From the NCBI GenBank assembly GCA_019623805.1, contig CP053680.1, positions 2,148,001-2,212,000 of the forward strand: 64,000 nt of DNA, in the 5' to 3' direction. The position numbers were made by a program, and so were the translations under genes. Origin of the DNA: Gammaproteobacteria bacterium (ex Lamellibrachia satsuma). Lineage in GTDB: Bacteria > Pseudomonadota > Gammaproteobacteria > Chromatiales > Chromatiaceae. Within the stretch, counting starts at the first letter, position 1; every line of letters begins with the position of its first letter. This document shows, piece after piece, positions 20,435 to 28,416 of the stretch. The notes under the pieces are model-generated. The model ran no database searches. It was not told where the DNA came from and saw only the letters and a program-made list of their open reading frames with translations.

Positions 20435-21280
20435 ATGAAACGTTACTCCGGGTTCAAGTTGCTGATTGTCGATGATCATGAGCATAATCTGTTTACGCTC
20501 AGAACCCTTGTCGAGCGGCATATGGATGTGGATATCTTTGAGGCAACCTCCGGCCAGCAGGCCCTGGATATTGCGGTCAAGGTGCCGGGTATCGATCTGA
20601 TAATTCTGGATGTGCAGATGCCGGAGATGGACGGATTTCAGACCGCATCGATGCTGAAGATTCGCAAAAAAACCAAAGACATTCCCATTATCTTTCTCAC
20701 TGCGGCCTTCAAGACTGAAGAGTTCCAGCAGAAAGGCTATGAGGTGGGCGCCGTGGACTATTTACTGAAGCCCATTGACGACAACCAGCTGATCAACAAG
20801 ATCAGTACCTACTTCCGTCTCATCGAGAAAGAGCGCCAGATGAACCGGGTGCTGGAGCAGAAGGTGGCGGAGCGCACCGCAGAACTGGCAGCCGCCAAAC
20901 TGCATCTGGAAAATATCATCACCTACATGGGCGAGGCCCTGCTGGTGCTGAATCCCGAGGGTGGGATCGAATCAGCCAATCCCGCCGCCTGCCGGATGCT
21001 CGACTATACAGAGAGTGATCTGCGGAGCCTGTGGATCAGCGACGTGTTCGAAGAGGCGGAAGAGGAGCAGGCCGGGGCGTTTTTCGGTACCTGGCTCGAG
21101 GCGCTCATTCGTACCGGGGCTATAAGCCGCATCGAAGCACGTTTCATCGCCAAGGACGGGCGCCGTGTACCGATACTTTTTGCCCGTACCGCAGTCAAAG
21201 ATCAAGATGGTAAGATCAGCCATATTATTTGCATCGCAAAAGATATGACCGGATATATTCGTGATGAGGATGCAGCTTAG
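20435..21280 (+). CDS. Response regulator with PAS output (REC-PAS)
   Basis: 281 aa. The N-terminal receiver (about residues 7-125) has DDH acidic residues and phospho-acceptor Asp59 in LIILDVQMPEMDG, with Lys in YLLKPIDD. A helical segment (KERQMNRVLEQKVAERTAEL, about 130-152) links to a PAS domain (about 155-275). There is no DNA-binding, kinase, GGDEF or EAL output, so it probably acts by protein contact or as a phosphate intermediate for the hybrid kinase 42 bp upstream. Confidence 0.88.
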   Translation: MKRYSGFKLLIVDDHEHNLFTLRTLVERHMDVDIFEATSGQQALDIAVKVPGIDLIILDVQMPEMDGFQTASMLKIRKKTKDIPIIFLTAAFKTEEFQQKGYEVGAVDYLLKPIDDNQLINKISTYFRLIEKERQMNRVLEQKVAERTAELAAAKLHLENIITYMGEALLVLNPEGGIESANPAACRMLDYTESDLRSLWISDVFEEAEEEQAGAFFGTWLEALIRTGAISRIEARFIAKDGRRVPILFARTAVKDQDGKISHIICIAKDMTGYIRDEDAA

Positions 21281-21289
21281 GAGTTAGTT

Positions 21290-21625
21290 ATGAGCGAGCC
21301 GAACGAACCGCAAGTGACCGAGGAAGATACTGCCCTGACCGCCAACGCTTTGAAAGCGATGGCCCACCCGCTGCGATGGAAGATACTCTGCTCTCTGGGC
21401 GAGAGTGAACTCTCCGTCGGTGAGATCGTTGAAAGGACAGGTACATCCCAAAGCAATATCTCCCAGCATCTGGAGCAGCTGCGCAACAAAAATATTGTGG
21501 TCTCCCGCAAGGAGGCGAATCGAATCTACTACCGTATTCGCAATCCTCAGTTGCTGGATCTCATCGGAATCATGCGTAATGTGCTCTGCCCCGCCAATCT
21601 CGATGACCGTTACCCCAGGTCCTAA
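21290..21625 (+). CDS. ArsR-type winged-helix regulator
   Basis: 111 aa. The family pattern is clear: ALKAMAHPLRWKILCSLGE, then helix-turn-helix ELSVGEIVERTGTSQSNISQ, then the wing with NIVVSRKEANRIYYRI. The metal-binding ELCVCDL of ArsR/SmtB is replaced by ELSVGEI, so it probably does not sense metal at that site; a Cys is present at the C-terminus (RNVLCPANL). It follows the REC-PAS gene after 9 bp and may share its transcript. Confidence 0.88.
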   Translation: MSEPNEPQVTEEDTALTANALKAMAHPLRWKILCSLGESELSVGEIVERTGTSQSNISQHLEQLRNKNIVVSRKEANRIYYRIRNPQLLDLIGIMRNVLCPANLDDRYPRS

Positions 21626-21626
21626 G

Positions 21627-21830
21627 ATGGATGCGCGGCTGATTGAACTGGAGACCCGGCTGGCGTTTCAGGAGGAAAATATCCAGTCGCTCAACCAGTC
21701 GGTAGGGCATCAACAACAGATTATAGACAGCCTGCAGCAGGAGATTGAGGATATGCGGCAGCGTCTCCAGGCGTTGAGTCCTTCGCCACTGGAAGGGCAT
21801 ACCGACGAGCCCCCGCCTCCACACTACTGA
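21627..21830 (+). CDS. slyX: SlyX family protein
   Basis: 67 aa, start ATG one base after the ArsR-type gene. The protein is nearly all coiled coil (RLIELETRLAFQEENIQSLN) and ends in the proline-rich tail EPPPPHY, the hallmark of SlyX. The biochemical role of SlyX is not established. The gene lies inside a longer reading frame that begins in the preceding gene; the ATG at 21627 gives the normal family length. Confidence 0.85.
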   Translation: MDARLIELETRLAFQEENIQSLNQSVGHQQQIIDSLQQEIEDMRQRLQALSPSPLEGHTDEPPPPHY

Positions 21831-21864
21831 GCCAGCGCTCACTTGCTCCACACCCCGGGTTCTC

Positions 21865-22503
21865 ATGTCCAAAACACCTCCTGATGCACTGCTGCTGCTA
21901 GCCACTGGCTGCGCACACTGCCCTGCGGTCCTTGAAGCGCTGAGTCGTCTGCTCAAAGAGGGGCATCTGGGGCGTCTGGAAGCGATCAATATCGTGGAAC
22001 ACCCTGAAGCGGCTAAAGCGGTGGGGACGCGCAGTGTTCCCTGGACCCGCATTGGGCCGTTTGAGTTGGAAGGGCTGCACAGCCAGTCTGAACTGGCGCA
22101 TTGGTGCGAGCTGGCCGCCAGCGGCAAGGGTTTTGGTGAATATTTCACTCATCTGCTTGAGACCCAGCGCCCGCACAAGGTGGCGGAGGTCATTGAGCGT
22201 GATCCCGCATCCCTGACCAGCCTGTTGGCACTGCTCGAAGATAGCGGCACACCGATGGCGGCACGCATCGGCATCGGCGTGGTGATGGAAGATCTGCAGG
22301 GCAATGAGTTGCTGTCTTCTGCTGCGCCTGCCCTGGTACGATTGGCCGATTCCCCGAAGGCCAATATTCGCGCCGATATTGCCCACTATCTTGGGCTGGT
22401 TGCTACCCCGGAGGTTATTCCGGTGCTGCGAAAATTACAGCAGGATGAACACCCGGATGTGAGAGAGATTGCAACAGATTCTCTGAATGAGCTTTCTCCA
22501 TAG
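21865..22503 (+). CDS. Thioredoxin-fold domain fused to HEAT repeats
   Basis: 212 aa. The N-terminal 75 residues look like a thioredoxin/glutaredoxin-type fold with a CxxC (LLATGCAHCPAVLEAL) and a cis-Pro region (GTRSVPWTRIGPFEL). The C-terminal half (about 95-212) holds HEAT-like helical repeats (ASLTSLLALLEDSG, IRADIAHYLGLVATPEVIPV, DVREIATDSL). No signal peptide is seen, so it is probably a cytoplasmic redox protein with a protein-binding half. The substrate is unknown. Confidence 0.7.
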   Translation: MSKTPPDALLLLATGCAHCPAVLEALSRLLKEGHLGRLEAINIVEHPEAAKAVGTRSVPWTRIGPFELEGLHSQSELAHWCELAASGKGFGEYFTHLLETQRPHKVAEVIERDPASLTSLLALLEDSGTPMAARIGIGVVMEDLQGNELLSSAAPALVRLADSPKANIRADIAHYLGLVATPEVIPVLRKLQQDEHPDVREIATDSLNELSP

Positions 22504-22507
22504 GAGT

Positions 22508-22533
22508 GCCCGATCCGCTACGCTTGATCGGGC
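22508..22533. repeat. REP-like palindrome, GATCAAGCGTAG family
   Basis: GCCCGATC and GATCGGGC arms with CGCTACGCTT between, 4 bp after the preceding stop codon. Same family as the copies at 15778 and 48194, in inverted orientation. Confidence 0.7.
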
Positions 22534-22573
22534 CTACGTCTGCTTTTACGATGAAAACAAATCAGGAATTTTT

Positions 22574-23116
22574 ATGGATCGCCGCGAACAGATACTCAGC
22601 GTGCACGCCCTTTTTATCAACGAAGTGGTAAAGAGCGGCACTGACCCGGACCGCAAAGTCGAATTTGAGCAGCTGCTGAAGGCGGCTGAAAATAACGAGT
22701 GGACCGACTTGGTGGCGGCCATCCGGCGCATCATGGGCGGTCGCCGGGATATAGAGATATTGAATGGCCTCGATGAGGAGGATCAGGTCATCGCAGAAGC
22801 GATCCTGAGGGGGTTGCAGGATCCCTCCACCCTGCCCGATCCCAACGCCAAACCTGATCCGGCCCAGGCAGCGCCGGGACTGGCATCCATGATCCATGCC
22901 GCTGCGACCGGCAATGTGCAGGCGCTGCAGCTGATCGCGGATATGGCGGACCAGATGAGCAGGGCAGGTGGTCCCATGGCACAACTGGCTTCGGTGATTC
23001 GTCCGCTGATCAATGGCGAGAGGAATCCGGATAAGCTCTGCAGGAAGCTGGACGAATCCACTGAGAAGATGGTGCTGGCCATCCTTGAGGAATTGAAGTC
23101 GTTGGAGCAGCATTGA
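22574..23116 (+). CDS. Conserved hypothetical protein
   Basis: 180 aa from the ATG at 22574, which has AGGA seven bases upstream; the frame is open further upstream only into the REP palindrome. The protein is helical and acidic, with DRREQILSVHALFINEVVKS at the start, no signal peptide and no membrane helix. A low-complexity PNAKPDPAQAAPGLASM region sits in the middle. I do not recognise a family with a known function. Its stop overlaps the start of the DUF423 gene (TGATG), so the two are translationally coupled. Confidence 0.7.
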   Translation: MDRREQILSVHALFINEVVKSGTDPDRKVEFEQLLKAAENNEWTDLVAAIRRIMGGRRDIEILNGLDEEDQVIAEAILRGLQDPSTLPDPNAKPDPAQAAPGLASMIHAAATGNVQALQLIADMADQMSRAGGPMAQLASVIRPLINGERNPDKLCRKLDESTEKMVLAILEELKSLEQH

Positions 23117-23487
23117 TGGCGCGCAATTTCCTTTTTATCGGCGCGGTGAGTGGTTGTCTGACAGTCGTCATTGGTGCCTTTGGCGCCCACAGTCTGAAAG
23201 AGCTGGTCACCCCAGAGATGCTGCTGGTCTTCCAGAAGGGTGTCCACTATCAGGGAGTGCACAGCCTGGCGCTGTTGGCAGTGGGCTTGCTGGCGCTTCA
23301 CACACGTTCGACGGCACTAACAATTTCCGGCTGGTCTTTTATCACCGGCATACTGCTCTTCTCCGGCAACCTCTATCTGCTCGTCCTCACAGGCGTGAAT
23401 CCGTGGGGCATGGTCACCCCCATTGGCGGCACTGCATTTATCGTCGGTTGGATATCACTCGCCCTGGCGGCGCGACGTATCGGCTAA
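23116..23487 (+). CDS. DUF423 membrane protein (YgdD-like)
   Basis: 123 aa with four predicted transmembrane helices. The pattern GAVSGCLTVVIGAFGAHSLK and the C-terminal MVTPIGGTAFIVGWISLA are typical of DUF423. Function is unknown in the family. The start ATG overlaps the preceding stop, and its own stop TAA (23485-23487) overlaps the ATG of the original start of the methyltransferase gene, which is now cut by an insertion sequence. Confidence 0.88.
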   Translation: MARNFLFIGAVSGCLTVVIGAFGAHSLKELVTPEMLLVFQKGVHYQGVHSLALLAVGLLALHTRSTALTISGWSFITGILLFSGNLYLLVLTGVNPWGMVTPIGGTAFIVGWISLALAARRIG

Positions 23488-23502
23488 TGTCAGATCTGAC
23501 CC

Positions 23503-25013
23503 GAATGGCACTTACTTAAGAACTAACATATTGATATAACAATAAAAAAAGGCTGGTTCAGGTGATAAGATGCAAATCGCCAAACCCACACCAATCAATT
23601 CAGGAACCAGCCTTAATGCATCCTAGCCAACGCGTCCGTATACATCAACAAAAACGTATCAGTGCCCACGCTGCAAACAGCGACTCCTATGAGTTCTTCA
23701 ACCTGCTGACCGCCCCGGAATTCCTGGATAAAGTGGAATCATTACTACCTGACCACCGGGAACGCCTGTTTCCCCCAACTGAGACGCTATCGATGTTTCT
23801 GGCACAGGCAATGAGTGCCGATCGCTCTTGTCAGAGCGTGGTAGATGATGCAGCAATCAAACGATTGATGGGGGGACTCTCAGCCTGTAGCACCCATACG
23901 GGTGCATACTGCAGGGCACGGAAACGGCTACCAATGGAAATGGTTTCTACATTGGCTCGTTACACTGGACGCATGATGACCGAGTCCACCCCGGAGACTT
24001 GGCACTGGCGAGGACGGCCTGTCAGGTTAGTGGATGGGGCAACCGTTGCATTGCCTGATACAACGGACAATCAGGAAGCCTATCCTCAGCCACGTAGTCA
24101 AAAACCTGGTTTGGGTTTTCCTCTTTGCCGCTTTGTCAGCATCATTTGCCTTGCCAGTGGTGCAGTACTTGATACAGCCATGGGACCTTGCCGGGGAAAG
24201 GGAAGCGATGAGCAGTCATTGCTTAGATCAATGCTGGATACCCTGGAAGCGGGTGACATCCTATTAGGGGATGCCTTTTTCGCAACCTATTTCCTGTTGT
24301 GTGCATTGCAGGAAAAAGGCATGGATGGTGTTTTCGAACAACATGGTGCACGGAGACGTAGTACGGATTTTCGCCGTGGTCAGCGACTGGGGCAGCGTGA
24401 CCACTTGATAGAACTGCATAAGCCAAAGAAAAAGCCCGACTGGATGAGCCGGGAAGCGTACGACCAGGCACCAGACACACTGAACGTGCGGGAGCTGCAT
24501 ATCGGCGGAAAAACTTTAGTGACAACGCTGCTTTGTTCGAAGCAAACAAGCAAAACAGCCCTGAAAACACTCTATCATGATCGCTGGCAGATCGAGTTGG
24601 ATCTGCGTAACATCAAGACCACCCTGGGTATGGAGATATTGAGTTGTCGCACTCCGGCTATGGCGGAAAAAGAGATCTGGATCTATCTGTTGGCCTATAA
24701 CCTAATCAGACTTTTGATGGCTCAGGCAGCTCTGTTGGCCGACCTGATACCCCGCCAACTCAGCTTCAAGCACACCTTGCAGTTGTGGCTTTCCTGGAGG
24801 CGGGGCGATCCTGGAAATTACGATGATGAAAAACTTGGCCGCTTGTTCATCCTAATTGCACAACAGCAAGTCGGGAAGCGACCAGGACGCATTGAACCGA
24901 GGGCACTCAAGCGACGAGCGAAATCCTTTCCTCTACTTGTCAAACCCAGGCATGCAGCGAGGGAGGAAGTCAGGATAAATGGACATCCCAAGAAGCTTAA
25001 GTAAGTGCCATTT
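23503..25013 (+). mobile_element. IS4-family insertion sequence, 1511 bp
   Basis: The ends are AATGGCACTTACTTAAG (23504-23520) and its inverse (24996-25012), an 18-bp terminal repeat with one mismatch at the outermost base. AGATCTGACCC is present on both sides (23492-23502 and 25014-25024), an 11-bp target duplication as known for IS4-family members. The element carries one transposase gene whose stop codon lies in the right terminal repeat. It interrupts the methyltransferase gene after its fifth codon. Confidence 0.93.
23616..25004 (+). CDS. IS4-family transposase
   Basis: 462 aa from the ATG at 23616 (AGGAACC upstream); an upstream frame extends to 23562. DDE residues are visible: Asp in LVDGATVALPD, Asp in ILLGDAFFATYFL and Glu in YHDRWQIELDLRNIK. 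That last segment fits the IS4 signature Y-x2-R-x3-E-x6-K exactly. The frame is intact, so the enzyme may be active. The stop TAA is part of the right inverted repeat. Confidence 0.93.
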   Translation: MHPSQRVRIHQQKRISAHAANSDSYEFFNLLTAPEFLDKVESLLPDHRERLFPPTETLSMFLAQAMSADRSCQSVVDDAAIKRLMGGLSACSTHTGAYCRARKRLPMEMVSTLARYTGRMMTESTPETWHWRGRPVRLVDGATVALPDTTDNQEAYPQPRSQKPGLGFPLCRFVSIICLASGAVLDTAMGPCRGKGSDEQSLLRSMLDTLEAGDILLGDAFFATYFLLCALQEKGMDGVFEQHGARRRSTDFRRGQRLGQRDHLIELHKPKKKPDWMSREAYDQAPDTLNVRELHIGGKTLVTTLLCSKQTSKTALKTLYHDRWQIELDLRNIKTTLGMEILSCRTPAMAEKEIWIYLLAYNLIRLLMAQAALLADLIPRQLSFKHTLQLWLSWRRGDPGNYDDEKLGRLFILIAQQQVGKRPGRIEPRALKRRAKSFPLLVKPRHAAREEVRINGHPKKLK

Positions 25014-25935
25014 AGATCTGACCCCCTTTGCCAATCGTCTGCGCAAAAACTTTCGCCACTGGAGCAAGTGGGCCAAACGTCGGGAGGTAAGCTGTTACCG
25101 TATCTACGATCGGGATATTCCAGAATTTCCCCTGGCCATCGACTGGTATGAGGGACAGGTGCATGCCCAGGTGTTTGCCCGCAAGGGAATAGATGATCTG
25201 GACGAGGTACAGGAGAAGGCTATCGCGGGGGTTATCTGTGAGGTGCTGGAACTACCGGTCGAGGCGCTTGCGTTCAAGACCCGGCGTCGGCAGAAAGGGG
25301 CAGCGCAGTATGAGAAGAGCCGGATCTGGGGCAGGCCAAAAATTGTGCACGAGGGCGGACTGGCCTTCGAGGTCGACCTGCACAGCTATCTTGATACCGG
25401 CCTCTTTCTTGACCACCGAAATACACGGGCCATGGTGCGGGAGCGTGCATCAGGGCGGCGTTTCCTCAATCTGTTTGCATACACCGGCAGTTTTACCGTC
25501 TATGCAGCGGCGGGTGGTGCTGAGGGCTCGGTCACTGTCGACCTCTCCAATACCTATCAGGCTTGGAGTCAGCGCAATCTGCAACTGAACGGCTTCAGGG
25601 GTAAATCGCATCAGTTGGTGCGCGAAGATGTCTTCAAGTACCTGCATCTGTCCAGAGAGCGTGAGCGTTTCGATATGATCATGCTCGACCCGCCGAGTTT
25701 CTCCAATTCAAAAAAGATGCGCGATGTCCTGGATGTGCAGCGTGATCATCCCAAGTTATTGGAGGGGTGCGTGCAACTGCTTAATCCCGGCGGCGAGATT
25801 ATCTTCTCCAACAATCTGCGCAAGTTCAAACTTGATCCGGCGATTGCGGAGCATGCTGAAGATATCACCCGCCAAACCGTTCCGGATGATTTCAAGCGTC
25901 ATACCTCACATCGTTGCTGGCTGTTCAAGGCCTGA
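24979..25935 (+). CDS. RlmK/RlmI-like SAM-dependent 23S rRNA methyltransferase, 5' end replaced by an IS
   Basis: 318 aa. The PUA-like N-part (YDRDIPEFPLAIDWYEGQVH) and Rossmann methyltransferase domain (FLNLFAYTGSFTVYAAAGGA; catalytic-type motif IMLDPPSFSNSK) match the RlmK half of RlmKL. The native start was ATGTCAGATCTGACC at 23487 (MSDLTPF). The IS cut it there, but the duplicated AGATCTGACCC keeps DLTPF in frame with a new ATG at 24979 inside the IS. That ATG has GGGAGG 12 bases upstream. The product is therefore probably intact apart from 12 IS-encoded residues. Confidence 0.85.
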   Translation: MDIPRSLSKCHLDLTPFANRLRKNFRHWSKWAKRREVSCYRIYDRDIPEFPLAIDWYEGQVHAQVFARKGIDDLDEVQEKAIAGVICEVLELPVEALAFKTRRRQKGAAQYEKSRIWGRPKIVHEGGLAFEVDLHSYLDTGLFLDHRNTRAMVRERASGRRFLNLFAYTGSFTVYAAAGGAEGSVTVDLSNTYQAWSQRNLQLNGFRGKSHQLVREDVFKYLHLSRERERFDMIMLDPPSFSNSKKMRDVLDVQRDHPKLLEGCVQLLNPGGEIIFSNNLRKFKLDPAIAEHAEDITRQTVPDDFKRHTSHRCWLFKA

Positions 25936-26366
25936 TGGACCCAGCCGGGCCACTCACCCTTTTTATCGGAAGTTTTCTCGCCTCCACACTACTGCCCGGT
26001 GGTTCGGAGGCGATGCTGCTATTTGCGGTGTACGAAACTCCCGATTCGGCATTTCTATTTTGGACAGTGGCAACCCTGGGAAATACATTGGGAGGACTCA
26101 GCAGTTGGCTCATCGGCTGGTGGCTGATGAAACGCTTCCCAGGCCGGGGATTGAAGAAGGCCGGGCAACAGAAGGCACTGGCGCGGATAGCAAAGTACGG
26201 CGGTCCCGTCCTGCTCTTCTCCTGGCTGCCAGTGGTGGGTGATCCACTCTGTCTGGCGGCGGGCTGGAGTGGTGTGCGGATACTGCCGGCGCTGGTCTAC
26301 ATATCGATTGGCAAGGCGGCGCGTTATGCGGTGCTGCTGGGAGTCATCAATGAACTGATGGGCTAA
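25935..26366 (+). CDS. YqaA-family membrane protein
   Basis: 143 aa from the ATG that overlaps the methyltransferase stop (TGATG). Several hydrophobic segments and the pattern STLLPGGSEAMLL plus GNTLGGLSSWLIGWW and FSWLPVVGDPLCLAAGWSG match YqaA, a small relative of the DedA/SNARE-associated family. Those are membrane proteins linked to lipid or ion homeostasis; no reaction can be assigned to this one. It is translationally coupled with the gene before it. Confidence 0.88.
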   Translation: MDPAGPLTLFIGSFLASTLLPGGSEAMLLFAVYETPDSAFLFWTVATLGNTLGGLSSWLIGWWLMKRFPGRGLKKAGQQKALARIAKYGGPVLLFSWLPVVGDPLCLAAGWSGVRILPALVYISIGKAARYAVLLGVINELMG

Positions 26367-26406
26367 ACAAGGCCTGGGTGAAAGCGTCTCTGGCATCTCG
26401 ACCGTA

Positions 26407-26422
26407 GGGAGAGATCTCAAAC
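26407..26422. repeat. Fragment of a dispersed palindromic repeat
   Basis: GGGAGAGATCTCAAAC is the inverse of a segment in the MITE-like element at 17302-17442. The surrounding 26367-26549 holds no gene. Confidence 0.45.
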
Positions 26423-26549
26423 CTCTGTGCTTTCCAGATTAGCGCATAGCATTTGCACAAACCGGACAATAGAAAGGGTCGTTTTTCGGGCAAAGGGTGC
26501 TAAATATGAAAGTATCGAGTGGTTAACTATTTCCATTCCGGAGGCGGCC

Positions 26550-27062
26550 ATGGAGAAATTCCTGATGTTGTTTTTATGTCTGTTTGTTCTGCCGCTTATG
26601 GCAGATGAGGAGGATGGCGCGGAGGTCGTCAATACACCCTACGCAGCCCAGAAGGTTCTGTTCGAATTCTATTACAACGATCCTGCACATCTCGCCTCAG
26701 CGCTGTACTGGGTACGTGCCACAATGAATCCCCTGATGGCCGCACCCTATGACTACTCACCGGAAGAACTCTCATTCAAGGTAGTCATCCATGGGGCGGA
26801 GATCGTCACGCTGGCGAAGTGGAATTATGATAAATACAAGGACTTGGTGGAGCGCATGCGCTATTACTCAGAGCTGGGAGTGGAGTTCAAAATCTGTGGC
26901 CTTGCCGCTCATGATTACGGCTATCAGGCGCAGGACTTCCAGGATTTTGTGCAGGTAGTGCCTTCTGCCATGACTGAGATTGCCCACTGGCAGATGTTGG
27001 GCTATGCCCTTATCTATCCTCAAGTGATGGAGAAGAAGTTTGCGATTGAGGAGATAAGGTGA
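26550..27062 (+). CDS. Exported DsrE-family protein
   Basis: 170 aa from the ATG at 26550, which has CCGGAGG about 7 bases upstream; an upstream extension of the frame is not needed. A signal peptide (MEKFLMLFLCLFVLPLMA) is followed by a DsrE/DsrF-like domain: VLFEFYYNDPAHLASALYWV, KVVIHGAEIVTLA, and a conserved Cys in VEFKICGLAAHDYG. DsrE-type proteins carry sulfane sulfur on such a cysteine. Export to the periplasm sets it apart from cytoplasmic DsrEFH. A role in sulfur handling is inferred from fold and organism. Confidence 0.75.
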   Translation: MEKFLMLFLCLFVLPLMADEEDGAEVVNTPYAAQKVLFEFYYNDPAHLASALYWVRATMNPLMAAPYDYSPEELSFKVVIHGAEIVTLAKWNYDKYKDLVERMRYYSELGVEFKICGLAAHDYGYQAQDFQDFVQVVPSAMTEIAHWQMLGYALIYPQVMEKKFAIEEIR

Positions 27063-27327
27063 CATGGAAGAAGCGCAAGTCCGCATGATGGGTTCATAAT
27101 ATGCGGCTTTATATTTGGAAAACTTCCGGCAGGCTTTAGGACGATTCGCCGGTAACTGTGTGCCGATCAATTTTCAAAAGATTTAAATTGCCATATAAAG
27201 AATGTGGTCTATACTGAATCGACGTGACATCAGATAATTATTATTAGTCGTCCATGGGCTCTGGTTGTCTTCCGTTTATCCGGGTTGCCTGTTGTCGGCA
27301 TGTGACAAATTTTTGTTGGGGGATCTT

Positions 27328-28002
27328 ATGAAAGAGAGTGTCCAAGGCCGCCTTCGCCAGGCTGGCGGGGTTTCCGTTTGGGTTATTTTTCTTGTAGCCG
27401 CCGTCATCACCCAGAGTGCTCACGCGCGTGAGCTGTTTCCTGAGGGAACTGCGGGTCAGGATGTCTATGCGGGTGTCGGTGTGGGAGCGACGAACAACGA
27501 TGCGCCGGACGACTGGGACGACGGGTCGGTTTCGTCTATCTCGACAGACAAAGCGGATGCGAGTGCGAAGGTTTTTGTGGGGTACGAGGTTACTCCGAAT
27601 GTGGCGGTAGAGGCCTCCTACAGCGATTATGGCAAATCGGAATTCTCCGCCACCTCTGACGGGAGTGGCGATTCCTGGGCGCCTGGGCAGGTCAGCGGAG
27701 TCAACGAATCCTCTGGATTTGGCCTGTCCGCAGTTGGCAGCTGGCCGATGACCGACCGGATTACTGTCTTCGGCAAGTTGGGCCTGCTCTGGTGGAAGTC
27801 GAAGAATACGTGGAATGAAAGCGGATTTATCTCGGTGGAGGAAAGCTCCGGTAGCGATCTCAGCTACGGTGCAGGTTTGGAATACGATGTGGGACTTCCA
27901 CAACGTTTCGTCTACCGGTTCGAATTCGAACGTCACGAGGTGGATGATTCTCAATACCAGCTAAACACTGGATCAGCGAGCCTGGTCTACCGATTTCCCT
28001 GA
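27328..28002 (+). CDS. Outer-membrane beta-barrel protein, OmpA-like
   Basis: 224 aa from the ATG at 27328 (TTGGGGGAT upstream). A signal peptide (about residues 1-34, ending AHARE) precedes an eight-strand-type barrel with alternating aromatic strands: GQDVYAGVGVGATNN, KVFVGYEVTPNVAVEASYSD, FGLSAVGSWPMTDRITVFGK and a C-terminal strand ending in Phe-Pro (SLVYRFP). There is no periplasmic OmpA domain. Function cannot be assigned. A strong terminator follows. Confidence 0.8.
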   Translation: MKESVQGRLRQAGGVSVWVIFLVAAVITQSAHARELFPEGTAGQDVYAGVGVGATNNDAPDDWDDGSVSSISTDKADASAKVFVGYEVTPNVAVEASYSDYGKSEFSATSDGSGDSWAPGQVSGVNESSGFGLSAVGSWPMTDRITVFGKLGLLWWKSKNTWNESGFISVEESSGSDLSYGAGLEYDVGLPQRFVYRFEFERHEVDDSQYQLNTGSASLVYRFP

Positions 28003-28042
28003 TAGACAGTGCAAATGTAATCTCGATCTAACACTCGAAACG

Positions 28043-28079
28043 GAAAAGGCCTGGAGCAATAACTTCAGGCCTTTTTTTC
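28043..28079 (+). terminator. Rho-independent terminator
   Basis: AAAAGGCCTG and TCAGGCCTTTTTTT pair around an 11-base loop, 40 bp after the beta-barrel gene. Confidence 0.92.
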
Positions 28080-28416
28080 AGGATATTTCGAAAAAGATGC
28101 TTTTCTGATTGTGCGGTTCAATCACCGCTAAAGACCCATTTCTCTCTAACTGATGGCGTAACATTCTATATCGTTGCAGCTTATTAAGTGGATGAAATTG
28201 GTGGGAGATTGCCTGTCAACACAATTGCCTCGACCGGTCTGCAGCAGGGGGGCAGCTATCAGCTGATAAGCTATTATTAAGTTAATGGTAATTAGCTTAT
28301 TGGGGCGGGCTTGTGTTCGGTAAGCGGAAGATTAAGGGTGCGGAGGGATTATTATCTTTTTCTCCGCCCCCTGTTTCCGCTGTTCCCAGGGATCTTCCAT
28401 GAAGTGAGGAAACGCC
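28080..28416. other. Gene-free interval
   Basis: No coding frame is convincing. A hairpin GGTGCGGAG / CTCCGCCCC (about 28337-28371) and AT-rich DNA with several AGCTTAT-type repeats (28257-28303) occur upstream of the next gene, whose ATG has GTGAGGAAA as ribosome binding site. A reverse frame across 28297-28713 mostly mirrors the plus-strand gene. Confidence 0.4.
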
